64,000 nucleotides of DNA from Loxodes magnus (Eukaryota > Ciliophora > Karyorelictea > Loxodida > Loxodidae), in contig CAMPDV010000287.1 of NCBI GenBank assembly GCA_946699065.1, forward strand, positions 248,001-312,000, written 5' to 3'. The number at the start of each line of letters is the position of its first letter. Position 1 is the stretch's first letter. Of this stretch, positions 13,001 through 25,382 are shown piece by piece. The translations under genes and the position numbers were made by a program. Under the pieces are notes generated by a model. The model made no database searches. It saw nothing but the letters and a program-made list of their open reading frames with translations, and was not told where the DNA came from.

Positions 13001-13500
13001 TCGTATTATTAACTATTTGAAGATCGTTTTATTGCAAGAATTCTTAAAATCTAGATGTGTTGTCATAATCGTTTTAAGTATTATTTCCGTAATTTTATAA
13101 TAGAGCATTGAAGTCTCCTATCAATATATGAGGATTATTTGGAAGTTATCCAATATATGTATTAATATAATAATAAGCTTAATCTTTAATAAGACTACTT
13201 TTATTATTGTCTAGCATATAGCAAGATGTGATTAATATAGTTTCCATTTTGACTGAAACAAATCGATTTTAGGTTTCTATATTTACTCTAGATTCAGTAC
13301 TATTTATTTCATCTCTAATAATCAAGCTTACATCTTCTCCTTTACCAGCATTTCTAAAGTATATCCTATATCCTTTTATTAGTATAGGAGTAAAATCTTA
13401 TTTTTGTCATATTTCATTAATTATAAATAAAAACTAAGAAAATAAAAATAAAATACAATATGAAGAGTAATAAAGTTATCTTTTTATTATATAAAAATAA
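10001..13500 (-). mobile_element. Degenerate non-LTR retrotransposon (LINE) with APE endonuclease, RT and C-terminal zinc motif
   Basis: From right to left the minus strand encodes three parts. First, an apurinic-endonuclease-like domain with NEIW (Trp by TGA), LIGDFNA and TDHIPI motifs. Second, a reverse transcriptase with DPDGIKGALLKYGG, LIDVEKMFD, a GVMQGS segment and an active-site motif WTDD where FADD or YADD is usual. Third, a tail with the C-x-C-x7-H-x4-C motif (CICGELDKLQHIMDC) common at the end of LINE ORF2. This order is typical of APE-class LINEs (Jockey/I-like breadth; clade not decided). Endonuclease, linker and RT now lie in three different frames, so there are at least two frameshifts, near 12.7 kb and 12.4 kb, and the copy is dead. 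The 3' end is set by alignment with the truncated copy at 36557. The 5' end is uncertain. Confidence 0.85.
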
Positions 13501-13690
13501 GGATGTCTGCCGCAATTAGGAGAATTAGTAGGTTATCTGGTGCAGTGTATACTGTATTGCTAGTAATCTCGCACTAGATGTCACCACGGGAAGGCTGGGC
13601 AAGCTCAGAAGAGACAAGTTTAATTTGTCCGAGGGTTTTCTCTAGCAGTATGAAAGTTTGTCTGACAGGCTTTCTAATTAATGACTTAAT
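13500..13690. other. GC-rich island upstream of the LINE endonuclease
   Basis: This stretch is close to half G+C, unlike the surrounding DNA. It sits directly upstream of the LINE coding start on the minus strand. It may be the LINE 5' untranslated region or promoter, or a remnant of another element. One minus frame is open here but matches nothing I recognise. Confidence 0.45.
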
Positions 13691-13699
13691 AACTAATTC

Positions 13700-16429
13700 T
13701 TATTTGGATCTTATTCAAGAAGACTGGAGCATTTATTTCAAAATTTAAGAATAATTTTTTATAAGAAGATTTCTCGTTTGGAGAAGCTGACATAACTCAT
13801 TGGACAAATAGAATGAACGACAAAAAAAGAGAGCATTTTTTAATATTAAACATTAATATCGAAAGAGCTGCGCATCAACAAAATCCTTCGCACTCTATAA
13901 TAATATTTATTTATTACACATTTTAATCTTAGATTAGTATTTTTCATAATGCTAATATAAGTTTTATTTTACTACAAAAATTATATTTAATAAATTTTAT
14001 ATATATTTACATTACTTAAATCTAAAATATCTTATAATTTTTTATATATGTACTACACATTTGCATTAAGATAAAATTATTTGATTATTTAATAACCAAA
14101 AATTATAAACAAATTAGAATCATTATAAATAATTACTTTTAATTATTAAATTTAAAAAAATTATCTTTTTTAACTCAAACTTTAAAATTGTTTAATGATA
14201 AATATTTATAAATTTATATAAAATAAAGATAAAATATATTTAAACTAACCTTAATTCTTGTAAAGTTAAACAATTTTATCCATCATTTTTATTTCATTTT
14301 TTTACATATCTAAAAATTTATAAATTACATTTAATAATTTAGATAGTATTAGATGTTTTTAAGTTCAATTAAAATGTAAATATGAAAAAGAAAATAATCC
14401 TAGAAATAGATTTTAATTATATTAAATAGAAAATTTTATTTAAAACATTTTTTTAGATGTTGTTTTATCTTATTTATACTATAAGTCACATTGGAATTTA
14501 CTGTAGCATTTTAATTTCCTAAATTAATTAGGTAAAATATTCTAAATCTTATTGATTATCTAAATTATTTGATTAAATTGAATTAAAATATATTTATTAA
14601 GCTTATATTTATGTTATTCTATTGGATGTAAAAAGCTTTAATTAATGAATAATATTTTATATATATTTATATTTTCTTTTTAATTTGATTGCTTTATTTT
14701 AATAATTATTATATGATCAATTCTCTCAAAAATTAATGCAATTTAATCAGATGCATATTATTGAGTTATATGAATTATGATTCTTTTTTTCTTTTAACAT
14801 ACTAAGTTATTTTTTAAAATCCTGGCAAATTTATCTTTTTTTCATAGTTTTTATTTATAAAAAAACTTTATTTTACTATTAAATATTTTTACTTTGCTAA
14901 AATAAAATCCCTTTCTGATAAAGAAGTTAACATATTTTTATCCTCTTATATAGAAATTTTCCTTATAAAATTTTTCTTATTTTATTTTTTCATTCTAATA
15001 TTTAAATCCATATACTAAAAGAGATTTATTACTTAATTTTAATATTAATCCATTTTTTATTTATTTTTTGCATTTAATCTTGTTTATTTTAGAATTTTTG
15101 TTAATTTCATTTAAAAGTTATCCTATCTCTACAGTTCCTATCATAACTTTATCTTCTGGTGAAGAGCTTGATTCCTTTTGTTTTTATTGCTTTTTCTCAA
15201 CCCATCTAGCCACTTTTTCCTTAATTTTTTGAGAGATTAGCAGAGTATTCTATTTAATATGTTTATAATAGGTTATTTTTATTTCTTAATATAATTATTT
15301 TACATAAAACTAATATTTAGCTTTAACTTTTAGTTTAATTAACATTTTATAATTTAAACTTTTTTCGTCCCAAAATTTCTATTTTATCTAAATTTAGTTT
15401 AATTATTTTTTAAAATACAAAATTTACCATAAAATAAAGTTTATATGTTTCTACTCCCTTAAATTATATTAACCATGTAAAAATAATTATCTAATCATAC
15501 CTGCAATATTATGACTACCATATTTGATATTTATATTTATTTTTGAATATTCTAAATTGCTTGAAGTTTCAGAGACAAAAATATTGGTAGAACTTAAATT
15601 TTAGCAAAATAAATTAATTTTCATTTTATTAATTTTTTAATGTATGATCGATGGTTTTAAACAGAGAAAAATATCAATTTCACTTCAACTTTAACTTCTT
15701 ATTTGAAAGGTTAAAATTATTTAATTTCATATTAAAATCTATCTAACTTGATTATTTCTTTTCACTAAATAAAATATTAAATACATATATTAAATAATAC
15801 AGTTAAGTAATTTTTCATCTATAAATGTTATCTAAGATCATAGACTGTTCAAAAGCTCTTGAAAACAAATTGAATAGAAAACTAGTTTAACTTTAATTAT
15901 TTGTTGCCTAATTAGTTTTTTGAAGAAACTTTAATAGATTATCTTAAATTTTCTTTTTAGATCAAATTTTTACCTACAACTTACTTTTTTATCTGCATCT
16001 TCATAAAGATATTAATTTTTTTCTGATGTCTAAAAGAAAAATAAATATCTGAACCAAAAATAATTTTTAAAGCCCACTGATTTTATCTTTGATATATAGA
16101 GAAATAATCAAGCAAGTTAATAAAAGTATAAAGATTATTGAAAGAAAAGGCTATATAAAGTAAAATGGAATATGAATATAGCTTCTTTAAATAAAAAAAT
16201 AAATTCAAAAAGTAAATATAGAAACTCGAGCATATATAGCTAGTAATTTTTTTTATTGAAACAAATTAGAAATCTAATTATTAGATATTTTAAAAAATTT
16301 TAATACAAAAAGAGACTAAATTTATGTCTATTTTCATAAAAATGATAAATAGCTTAAAACTTTTTCCTTTTTGTTTATGAAATAAAAAAAATGTAAATAT
16401 CAAAATATTTTAAAGTTTTTTTGATGAAA
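13700..16429. other. AT-rich intergenic DNA with repeat block C
   Basis: There is no confident gene. Block C lies at 14360-14700. At about 15090-15290 a minus frame encodes a short Lys/Gln/Ser-rich peptide that could be the end of a lost gene. The rest is low-complexity A/T sequence. Confidence 0.5.
14360..14700 (+). repeat. Dispersed repeat block, copy C
   Basis: This is the most diverged of the three blocks. It keeps the order ttaattatattaaata, then tttcctaaattaattaggtaaaat, then ttattgattat as in block B. It lacks the 15-bp actttattagatatc unit. Confidence 0.4.
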
Positions 16430-17877
16430 TCAGTGCTAGATATTTGTAAACAGCAAATTTACTAAAGGACCTTGCTTGTACCATAAGTTATGTTCTTATC
16501 TATCCCAAATATTTTATGTTTCCAAAATTTACACATTGAAATCTTCTTTATCAATACTAAAACGGAAAGATTACAAGTTAGCTTGTTATAAAACACCTCC
16601 CTTTAACTCAATAACAAGAGTATATGGAGTTTCTTGCTAAATTTCTATATCTTACATAATTCAGATTCTATGTATTTTATCTAAAAAATTATAAGATATA
16701 ACTAAGTTATCTTTAGATAAAAACTTTATATTAGATATATCATTGTCCTTCGCTTTATCACCTTAAATAATCATTATCATTGTAATTCTTGATTCTTAAT
16801 CAAAAGATTAGGGTTTGAAAATTTCAAAGCCAAAGAAAAGGCATTTCTTATTAGTTTTAAAAGTTATTATATTAGGTTAATCATTAGGCTTTCATGAGGT
16901 TTCCCTTTAGTTACTGCATCTTTACATTACTATGCAATTTTTTATTTTTCATTATTCTATTTCAAATAATTAAATAAATTTTTTTAATTTTCTTCTGCCT
17001 CTTATGATCCATATGGACTACTAAATAAAAGTTACATCAAAGTTAGTGCTTCCAGTGCTGCATTATTTTCCTATATATAAGATTTTTATATAAGTGACTA
17101 ATATTCTTCCAATTATCGATTCGCTTCGTAATCTCCAAACTAAGCTAACTATTTCAAATGATCTTCATATGTATAAATACTCTCACTTTTATTATATATA
17201 CTTTATTGTTTCTAAATTTCTACTTGCTATTCTTTGTTCATATATTTTATTTGTTTTATTTAATTGCTTATATCTGTTATTTCTATTATTTGTTCTTTTA
17301 ATAAAGTTAATAGTTAATTATCTTTTATTTCTGCTCTTATTTTTTACTTTTTATTTATTAATTTCTCTTGCTTTAGTTCATTTAATTTATTTATTAACTC
17401 CGATAAAGAGCTCTAGTTAATTTAATTTCAGTTGATATTTTATTTATAATCTTTAGATAGTGAAGTTATTTTTTGTCTTATATTTAGTTAGTTAGTTTCT
17501 ATTTGCTATAAAATTAGTTTTTATTACTCTTCTATAATTTAAATAGTTTATAACTTTCGCTACTTCAAGTCTTATACTATCTATCCTAACTAATTAGATA
17601 GAAATCCTATTTTTTACTTCTAGTCCTTTAATATGCTATTTACTTTGTTTTACTAACTTCTTTACTTTATATAATCTAGCAGAAGTAGATTAGTTCTTAG
17701 CTTTAAGTAACTATCACATTACGTGAAATTATCGAAGGGACATTTGATAAAAGAGTTATTGCATAGACATTAACAGCAACTAATACAAAGAGTATGGCCA
17801 CAATTAAGAACTTTAGGAAGTTTAGTTAAAGAGTCATATTGATTTTAGCATAGTTTACAATGAGTAAAGCTATTCAT
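16430..17877 (-). CDS. RING finger / coiled coil / PHR-like protein R1, one frameshift
   Basis: The N-terminus is a RING (C-x2-C, CGHTLC-x2-C, CPFD) nearly identical to R2. A Gln/Leu-rich coiled coil follows, then SPYGS and a C-terminal beta-rich domain (GFEIF, then FNVQILE and GPLVNLLF) shared with R2 and R3. The frame loses one base relative to R2 in a T-run near 16979-16984; after it the C-terminal domain continues in a new frame to TGA 16430. That is either a sequencing slip in a homopolymer or a real lesion. Where R2 has TGG in the C-terminal domain (KSKWTID), R1 has TGA at the aligned place (ETSWKPND), which is direct evidence that TGA means Trp. The C-terminal fold resembles PHR domains; that call is tentative. 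Confidence 0.75.
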
Positions 17878-17879
17878 TT

Positions 17880-19870
17880 TATTTATAATCTTTGAAACTA
17901 AATAAAAATATAAACAGCAATTACTTTATAAATTAAACTAAACTACTATAATTTAAATAATTTATGAAATAAGTCATACTTTATTTTATAATGAAGATGA
18001 GAAAAATATTATTTTATAAATACCTTAAATTTCTAGTTTCCATTATTTAAATTATAAGATAAATAATAACTTATAAAAGAATCTCATTTTTAATTAGTTT
18101 TACTTTTTTGTTTAAATGAGATGTATTATTACAAGCCTACTTTTTAATATACTTATGGATCAACTTAGATATTTAACAAAAATTAAGAGGATTTATCTTT
18201 TTTAAGTTCTGCTATATAAGAGTAATTACATCTTTTAGCTTATTTTATCTCTTTAGCTATAAATAACTCAATTAACTTATTGTTAAAGTAGTGCTATAAT
18301 TTTTACTTCTACTATTTTTGTTATTTTCTCTATCTTAGATACAAATTACAAAAGCATATATAAAGTCTATTAACTTTATAGATATAGTATTTAAAATTAA
18401 ATTAGTTTACTTACAACTTTACTTATATGTTAAATTAATTTATAACTATCCTATAATTATTGTGGAAATTATATGCTTTTTTATTTCTAAGTTTTCTTTA
18501 AAGATGTATATTTCTACCAGTCTATTTAAAATTAAACTTAGTATAAAAGATGTGTATAAAACTCGTATCAATCATTCTTTACATGTGTAAGATTTTAAAA
18601 TAGAGATTCTATTTAAATACTGTATGATGCAACTTTTTAATTGTAAGATTTCATAAGGTAATTGTATTTATAAGTAATTGCATATGACTGTAGATGGATT
18701 AAGTCAATAGAGTAAAAATTCTAAGTCTATGCTAATACTTGATATTTAATTCCTAATCTTTCGTTTTTTTGTACATTGGCTTATTTGCCTTTATATTCCC
18801 AAAATAAGAAATGATACCTAGGTTCTGCTTTTTATAAGATTTTAATTTAAAGTAAAAAATATATTCAGCATATTAAATACTCGTATAATATAAAAGACTT
18901 ATCAAAGTATAAATAAGTATATTATAGAATGAATATGATTTATATAAACTAAAAAAGGATTAAATTTATATATTTAATTAATAACTTTTTGAGTGACTAT
19001 TTGGTAGATTAAATAAGTGAAACTTATAAGCTAGAAATATAAATAGATAGTAAAAGAAAAATTGCCTTAAAGATAAATTATTAAGAATAAGAAGTGTTTT
19101 AAAAGGTTTGAAGGGCTTATAGACTAGAATTTATAATAATCAAGTTTTCATTGTGAGCAACATCTAGATAATGTTAAGAATAATGACTTAAGATTATTCA
19201 TCAATAAAATATTGATCCATCTCTAGAAATAAATAATATATTATGACTTAATTATATTTTCAGCTTTGACAATGGTAACTTAAAAATTAGAATTAAGTAT
19301 TAAAATTCTAAAATACTTAAAAGGAAAATTAAATATAATGTATTTCTATAAGTACTTACGTTTTACTTTTTAATTGTATATTTCAAGTACAGTAATCTAG
19401 ACACTAAAAGATAGTAAATTAAAGAAAGATTGATATAGATAAGCAATAGTTATCTTGAAGAAACTATAATCTGCTTAAATAAATGAAATATGTATAATTT
19501 ATTCCTTTTACTTATCTTTCCAAAATTTAAATTACAATTTGTTTTTTGAGCTATTAATTTGAAATAAATCTTACGAAGCATCAATTAAATATAAATGTCT
19601 ATAATTTGGATTTAAAAATTATTTTATTTAATTGATAAAGGAAAAATAAAAATATATAGATATAATTTAGATTAGTAATCAATAAATTTTCCTATTCATA
19701 TATAATCTTTATTTCCCTCAAATTTTATACTTATTAAATCAACTAAAATCTCTTTTTCGAGAGCAAGACAGTTTTAATTTAAATATATAAATTAATTTAA
19801 TTTAATTAATTAATTAATTTAAGTGATTTCACTTTTATTTGGTTAATCAGGAATTAAAAGTTTAATGCTA
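17880..19870. other. AT-rich region, no confident gene
   Basis: The first 180 bp match the 5' flank of R2 (ttatttcataaatta motif), so R1 and R2 were duplicated with their upstream DNA. Around 18980-19230 a plus frame reads like protein (FHCEQHLDNVKNND) but is too short to name. A TTAA-rich run lies near 19795-19820. Confidence 0.45.
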
Positions 19871-19879
19871 AATAAAAGA

Positions 19880-20545
19880 AACTTCATATTTACTTGGATC
19901 TTGTTTATCATAAGTTCTGAAGATTTTTAATTTGTCCTTTCTGAGAGTTTCCGGTAGGTCGACTTCCATTTATTTCTTATTGGATTCTATAATTGTATAC
20001 TGCATATTTGGAGCTTCTTTGTTTAGTTGGAGTATTTTTTTCCAATAGAGTAAATCTTCACTTGTGCAGTATATTCTAAATATATCTTACCATTTATTTT
20101 ATATTAATCTCTTTTATTTTTATTAAAAATGGTAGCAATTTCTTACTTTATGTCCTGAACGCTTGCCATATCAACATATCATTATTTTCCTATAGGGAAT
20201 ATGTTTTGTTACAGGTTGTTAATCTTTTTCCATTGGGTCATTTTGTATTTAAGATTTCTCTGGTTTACATATTTTCGAGTTTTAAATTTCTCTTACTATT
20301 TGTTCTGTCTGCAAAATTCTCCCTAAAATTGTTGCAAGTACGGGTTTAGAATTAATTCCTATCGTAGTTTTTAAATTTCCGATTTTAGAATTTCCATAGA
20401 GTTTAATAATACATTAGTTCGTTGATAAAGATCTTTAATAGCATTTACTAATTCTTAATTCTCTATCTAAAGAAGGTAGAGATCATTGGCTAAATCCTGC
20501 TAAGTGTTATTGAGTTCTGTTTGAAAGTCTGTAATTTCTTAGGCG
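19880..20545 (-). mobile_element. Fossil retroelement gene with degenerate zinc knuckle, C
   Basis: From 20545 leftward there is a clear coiled-coil segment, then a knuckle-like CWYGKRSGHKVRNC (incomplete CCHC) and a tail with a C..EDLLYWKKI stretch comparable to the region after the knuckle in relic A. It is broken in at least one place. The layout is again coiled coil then CCHC, as in Gag or LINE ORF1 proteins. No terminal repeats were seen. Confidence 0.5.
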
Positions 20546-20845
20546 CCATTTTTTAATAATATATATCATAATATCTTAGTACTTTCCAAATGATAGACTT
20601 TTAGTAACTATATACTGAATTTTTGCCTAATTTAAACGATTTATATATTTATAGCATTATATTTATTTTAATTAAATATATAAATTTTATTAAAGTTTTC
20701 TTTTTTGTATCATATCGTTAATTTTAACTTTCATATACTATTATAAAATTTTTATTTTCATTGATTTGTTCTATAATTTATTTAAATTTAGATTTTTTGG
20801 TATTTTTGCAATTAAATATTTCCATAAATATCCTACTTTATGCAT

Positions 20846-21601
20846 TCAATTTAAAAATAGTTAATATTATCTTTTGTCTTAATCAATTTAACATTTACTT
20901 TTCTCTTTTTAAATTATCTTTTTTATTCTAAATTAATTAATTTTTTATATAATTTTAGATCTTTAATTTAGATAGGACTAATCAATTTTCTATTATGACT
21001 CTTCTTTTGGAAGGATTTATATTAAACCATCAATAGTTTTATAAGAATTTAAAATTAGCTTTTTAATCAACCTTTTGATACTTATTTGCTTAATTTTTTA
21101 ACTCAGTCAATTAAAAAAGAAATTTTTTTTACCTTACTTTAGTAATCCAACAATATCTAAAGATTCTTTTATTTGCTTGAAATAACTATTATTTATATAG
21201 TTTGCTTTATTAAAATAATCAAACTAACATAATTTCAATTATTTAATTAAATTTCTTAATTTCTTAGATTTTACTTGCTGATGCACAGTTTTACAATCTT
21301 TATTAACATATATAAATATTATTTTTATCATACCAAGTTGAATAGTTTACTACTTAATATTTATAATTATTATAATAATCTTATATTAGAGAAAATTAAC
21401 TAAAACAGCATGAAAATATGGATAATTTTGTATTTTCAATTTAAAGTTATTTCCCATGTACTTATAAAAATGCTTCATTCTTATATTATTTCTATGCATA
21501 AAGTATAATCTTGAATCTGATGTATTATGCATAAATCTTAATTTTGGTAAAATAAATTTATGCATAATACATTTTATTATTACTTTGCATGTATCTTTCA
21601 T
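20846..21601 (-). CDS. Unassigned ORF of 251 residues
   Basis: A frame of 251 codons opens with ATG directly after an in-frame TGA and closes with TGA at 20846; one internal TGA would be Trp. The product is basic and rich in Lys, Ile, Asn and Gln, with several Met-His pairs near the N-terminus. I recognise no family. Its charged composition and clean boundaries make it better than background, but open frames are common in this code. Confidence 0.35.
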
Positions 21602-22120
21602 TCACTAAATTGGTTATAATATAAAGTAGATATAAAATTTAAGTTTAGAGTCTTATTAGATATGTATATATTTTATATTTTGGAAGGGATATTTTTAAAT
21701 CTTTATTTATATAATCAACTGATTCATTTCCATATAATAACATCTAAGGACTAAACTAAATCTTTTATTTATTAATTTATATTAAAATAGGAAATCGAAT
21801 AAGATAAGTAACTATACCAATTTATTGAAGATGCTTGTATATATCAGAAAAAATAAACTAAAGAAATAGAGTTTAAATAAGAGGCAAAATACATTTAAAC
21901 ATGAGCTTTAGGTGTTTAAATAAGATCTTATTAATAAAAAAGATAGGAACTGAAAAAATAATAGAAAGGAAATAAAAATTAAAGCTAAATAATTAATACT
22001 TAACTAGTACTTATAGTAACTTAGCTTTATTAGTAATTATAATATCTTAGATTTAAATTATTTTATTTAAAAAGCACTAAAATGATTAAATAGTAATAAA
22101 TCTTACACAAAACAAATAAT

Positions 22121-23557
22121 ATGCTGCAAGAAGGTTTCTAGATCTTTATTTAATAATGCTAATAACTTATGTAAAGCAGGTTGAGAAATATAGTTATAAT
22201 ATCTCTAGTATTGTTCCTGCTAATTATACTTGTCTGGTCTTTTGTGATACCTTAAAAATAGCCAAATAAATTTGATAGATTTTTATAAATAAAAATATAA
22301 TCGGGGGAGAGTTTGAAAGAAGAAGAAATTATTTATTAAGGTTATGGTGTATTTATATAAAATGGAGATAAGTATTAGGGAAATTTTACTGAGGGTTAGA
22401 AATAAGGATATGGAACTTTATGATAAGCAAATGGAGATTATTTTATAGGAGATTTTTGGAAAAATAAAAAGCATGGAAATGGAACTTTTATTTATTAAAA
22501 TGGAGATAAATATGAAGGTGAATATTTTAATGATTATATGCAAGGAAAGGGAAATTTTACTTATGCTAATGGAGATAAATATTTTGGAGAATATGCAAAG
22601 GATAAAATGTAAGGAAAAGGAATTTTCATTTATATAAACGGAGAAAAATATGAAGGGGAGTTTTTTACAGATAAATTTCATGGATAAGGAACTTATTGAT
22701 ATAAAGATGGAAGCAAATATGAAGGAAGATGGATGTGAGGATTAAAGTTTGGTAAAGGAAAATTTAATTTCACAAACGGAGATATATATGAAGGAGGGTT
22801 TTTGCAAGATAAAGTGCATGGAAATGGAAAAATGAATTATAAAAATGGAGAATAATATAAAGGATAATGAATAGAAGGCTAAAAATAAGGAAATGGAAAA
22901 TTCAAATTTGTAGATGGAAATGTTTATGAAGGAGATTTTTATCAAAATAAAAAACATGGGTATGGTGTTTTAAAATATAAAAATGGAGATTAATATAAAG
23001 GAAACTTTGTGCAAAATTTAATATAAGGTGAAGGTTCTTTATATAAAGGCAATAAAAAAATATATGCGGGAGAGTTTTGGAATAATTTAAAACAAGGAAA
23101 AGGAAAATTTTATGATGAGAATGGGGAGAAATGAGAAGGATTTTGATAGGGTTAAAACTTTACTGGTAAGGTTAAGTTTACTAATAGATTTGGAAGAGTA
23201 GAAATTATTAACTTTGATTAAGATTTGCAAGAAAGATAAAATTAGCAAGGAAGAAATTTAACTTAGATAATTTAAAAATATTAATTTATATAACTTCGAA
23301 TTAAATAAACAATTAAAAAAATCTTACTATTAAAAGCTAAAATAAATTTAACTTTAAATTAAAAAAATAATTAAAAATTTATTTAAATAATTTTGATTAA
23401 GTAGTAATATATTAAACTTTTTTATACTAAGATTTAAAATTATTAAATATATGAAAAAAATAATATTATCCAGGTGCTTAAATAGCGAAATTAAGAATTT
23501 TAAAATATCCAAAATTTTAATGAAAATTAAATTTTTTTTTATACTTAGTTTAAATGA
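22121..23557 (+). CDS. MORN-repeat protein with N-terminal membrane anchor
   Basis: The start at 22121 gives a short hydrophilic N-terminus, one strong transmembrane segment at about residues 24-40 (VIISLVLFLLIILVW), then about eleven MORN repeats (NGDKYEGE...GKG pattern) from about residue 70 to 350. Consensus Trp positions are filled by TGA (for example TYWYKDG, EKWEGFW). MORN repeats bind phospholipids or act as scaffolds at membranes and the cytoskeleton. An anchored MORN protein could sit at the alveoli or cortex, which is inference. The last recognisable repeat ends near 23150. The frame then runs through Ile/Lys/Gln-rich sequence to the first in-frame TGA at 23555, so the true C-terminus may be earlier. 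Confidence 0.8.
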
Positions 23558-23559
23558 AA

Positions 23560-24480
23560 AATATGCATAGCAATTAAAAAGATAAAATTACTTTCAAAAA
23601 GATTAAAATTAAATCTTAGAAGAATTAAATTTTTTCTAGTTCACTTAAATTAAATTTTTAATTAATAATTTTTTAACTATAAATGCTTCTTAAAAGTAAT
23701 TAGTTGTATTTAGCCAAAATATAATAGCAGCATTTAAAATATTTACTAGATTTATTTTATTCATTTAAGAAGAAACAAGAGGAATCATTATTTATTTTAT
23801 ATTTAATTAAGCTTATTTTTTTAATTATATTTAGTGTAAATTTTCTTATTTTACCTTGAAACGAAATTTTGTAAAATATATTTAAGATTTTTATAAAAAA
23901 ACTATTAAGAAAAAATATCCAAAATAATATAAATTTTTACTTAGCAACTATTTTTAAAGACTTTAATACTGATTTGTATCTAATTTAAATTCTGCTAATT
24001 ATTTATTAAAAACATTTAGTAATAATCTATAAAAAAGAAAGTTCTATCTATATTTTTCCTTTATTTATCATAAATAAAATAGTGATTAAAATTTATCTGA
24101 TAGAAAGTTTAATTATAATAAGCTATAAAAACTAATTTACAAATAATTTAATTTTGGTTTGTAAATATTTTACAATATCTAATTAATATATTGTACTTAT
24201 ATCATAATTTTTGTTTTCCTTAGAAATTATTTTTAAAATGAAAATTATTGTTTTTTATTTAATTATATTTATATTTTTTAATATGCTTATAATTGTAATT
24301 ATGTTTCTTTAAGTATTTTATTTTATATATTTATTCTCATTTCAATTTTAAAATTGTTTGCTTATTTTTTATACTTTTGCAATATTTATTACCACTTCTT
24401 ATATTCTTTTTAGTCTGTTTTAATTTTGATTTTAAACAAAAATTCTTACAAAATTATAATTTTCTAAGTTATAAGGAACA
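23560..24480. other. AT-rich intergenic DNA
   Basis: Extremely A/T-rich sequence without any motif or convincing reading frame, between the MORN gene and the acylase pseudogene. Confidence 0.6.
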
Positions 24481-24489
24481 AAAAATTAT

Positions 24490-25140
24490 AAGTAAAACTA
24501 ATTACCTTCTTTAGAGTTAGCGAGCTATGGTATTCTTCAGGTTCTATAAATTCAATCCAATCAAAATCTATTTAATAAACTCCAGAATTCTCCTTTATTA
24601 GTTAAATTTTGCTTTATGTTAGGGACTCTCTCTTATTGTTTAATATACTAAATTATCTATATCTCAAAAGAGGAGAAAATTTATAGTAGAACCGATAAAA
24701 TTAACCATAATTAATTGCCTATTTTATGTTTTGGTTTAAGTAACTCTCATTATGTTTTCAATTACTGATAATTAGGCAGTTTACATCTTATTCCTGTCAA
24801 GCTAATTTCTTTATCTTATATATCAGAAATATTAGTATATGTAAGTTAATCAGTCTTCTAAAACTAATTTATTAGAGGTTGATAGGCAATAATCTTAATT
24901 TAAACTACACAGACTTTAAGCGAACTTTTATCTTTTCTATTGCAGCTTTTAAAGAAACCCAAGTATTCTCATACCACTACTAATCAGAATTTTCATGATT
25001 TACTTTACGAATTTAAACATCTGTATTATCACACCATACTCTAGTGAAACTTTATCCTACATTAAAACTCTGTCCCATAAAAATCAGATGATTTACTAGG
25101 TATTTAACTTCTTAAATATGGAAATAATATAAAACATTTC
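24490..25140 (-). pseudogene. Penicillin-acylase pseudogene fragment
   Basis: A minus-strand piece aligns with the middle of the intact acylase at 49848-52292: GQSFNVGQSFT against GHNFHLGWSVT, DNTDVQIRKVNHEN against DNTDVYLHKINPEN, and TQWELLKPK against SQWELFKAK. The Trp in the last match is TGA here and TGG in the intact gene. Neither the start, the nucleophile Ser nor the C-terminus is present, and the homologous pieces fall in more than one frame. It is a truncated, decayed duplicate of a host gene. Confidence 0.75.
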
Positions 25141-25382
25141 TTGCTATTATATAACTTCCAGACTATCTTTAGTATAAAATCTCATCAAAATAGTCTCTTT
25201 TTAGTTTTCTAAGCTTAAATAATTTCTATTTTAAGGATATTTAATTTAACTTTTTATTAGATTAATTAATAAAAACGATAGAAAGTTCTAGCTATTTAAA
25301 AGTTTGTTGTTTTGATTTAAGTATTAAAATGCTTTAATTATAAAGCTTTAAAATTAAATTTATTTTAGGAACATAATAAAAT

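Noticed and set aside
17094-17420. Plus-strand hydrophobic ORF of 108 residues
   Set aside because: Antisense of the R1 coiled coil, supported on the minus strand by close similarity to R2.
22418-22957. Two minus-strand ORFs of 71-87 residues
   Set aside because: Antisense of MORN repeats, whose plus-strand consensus is unmistakable.
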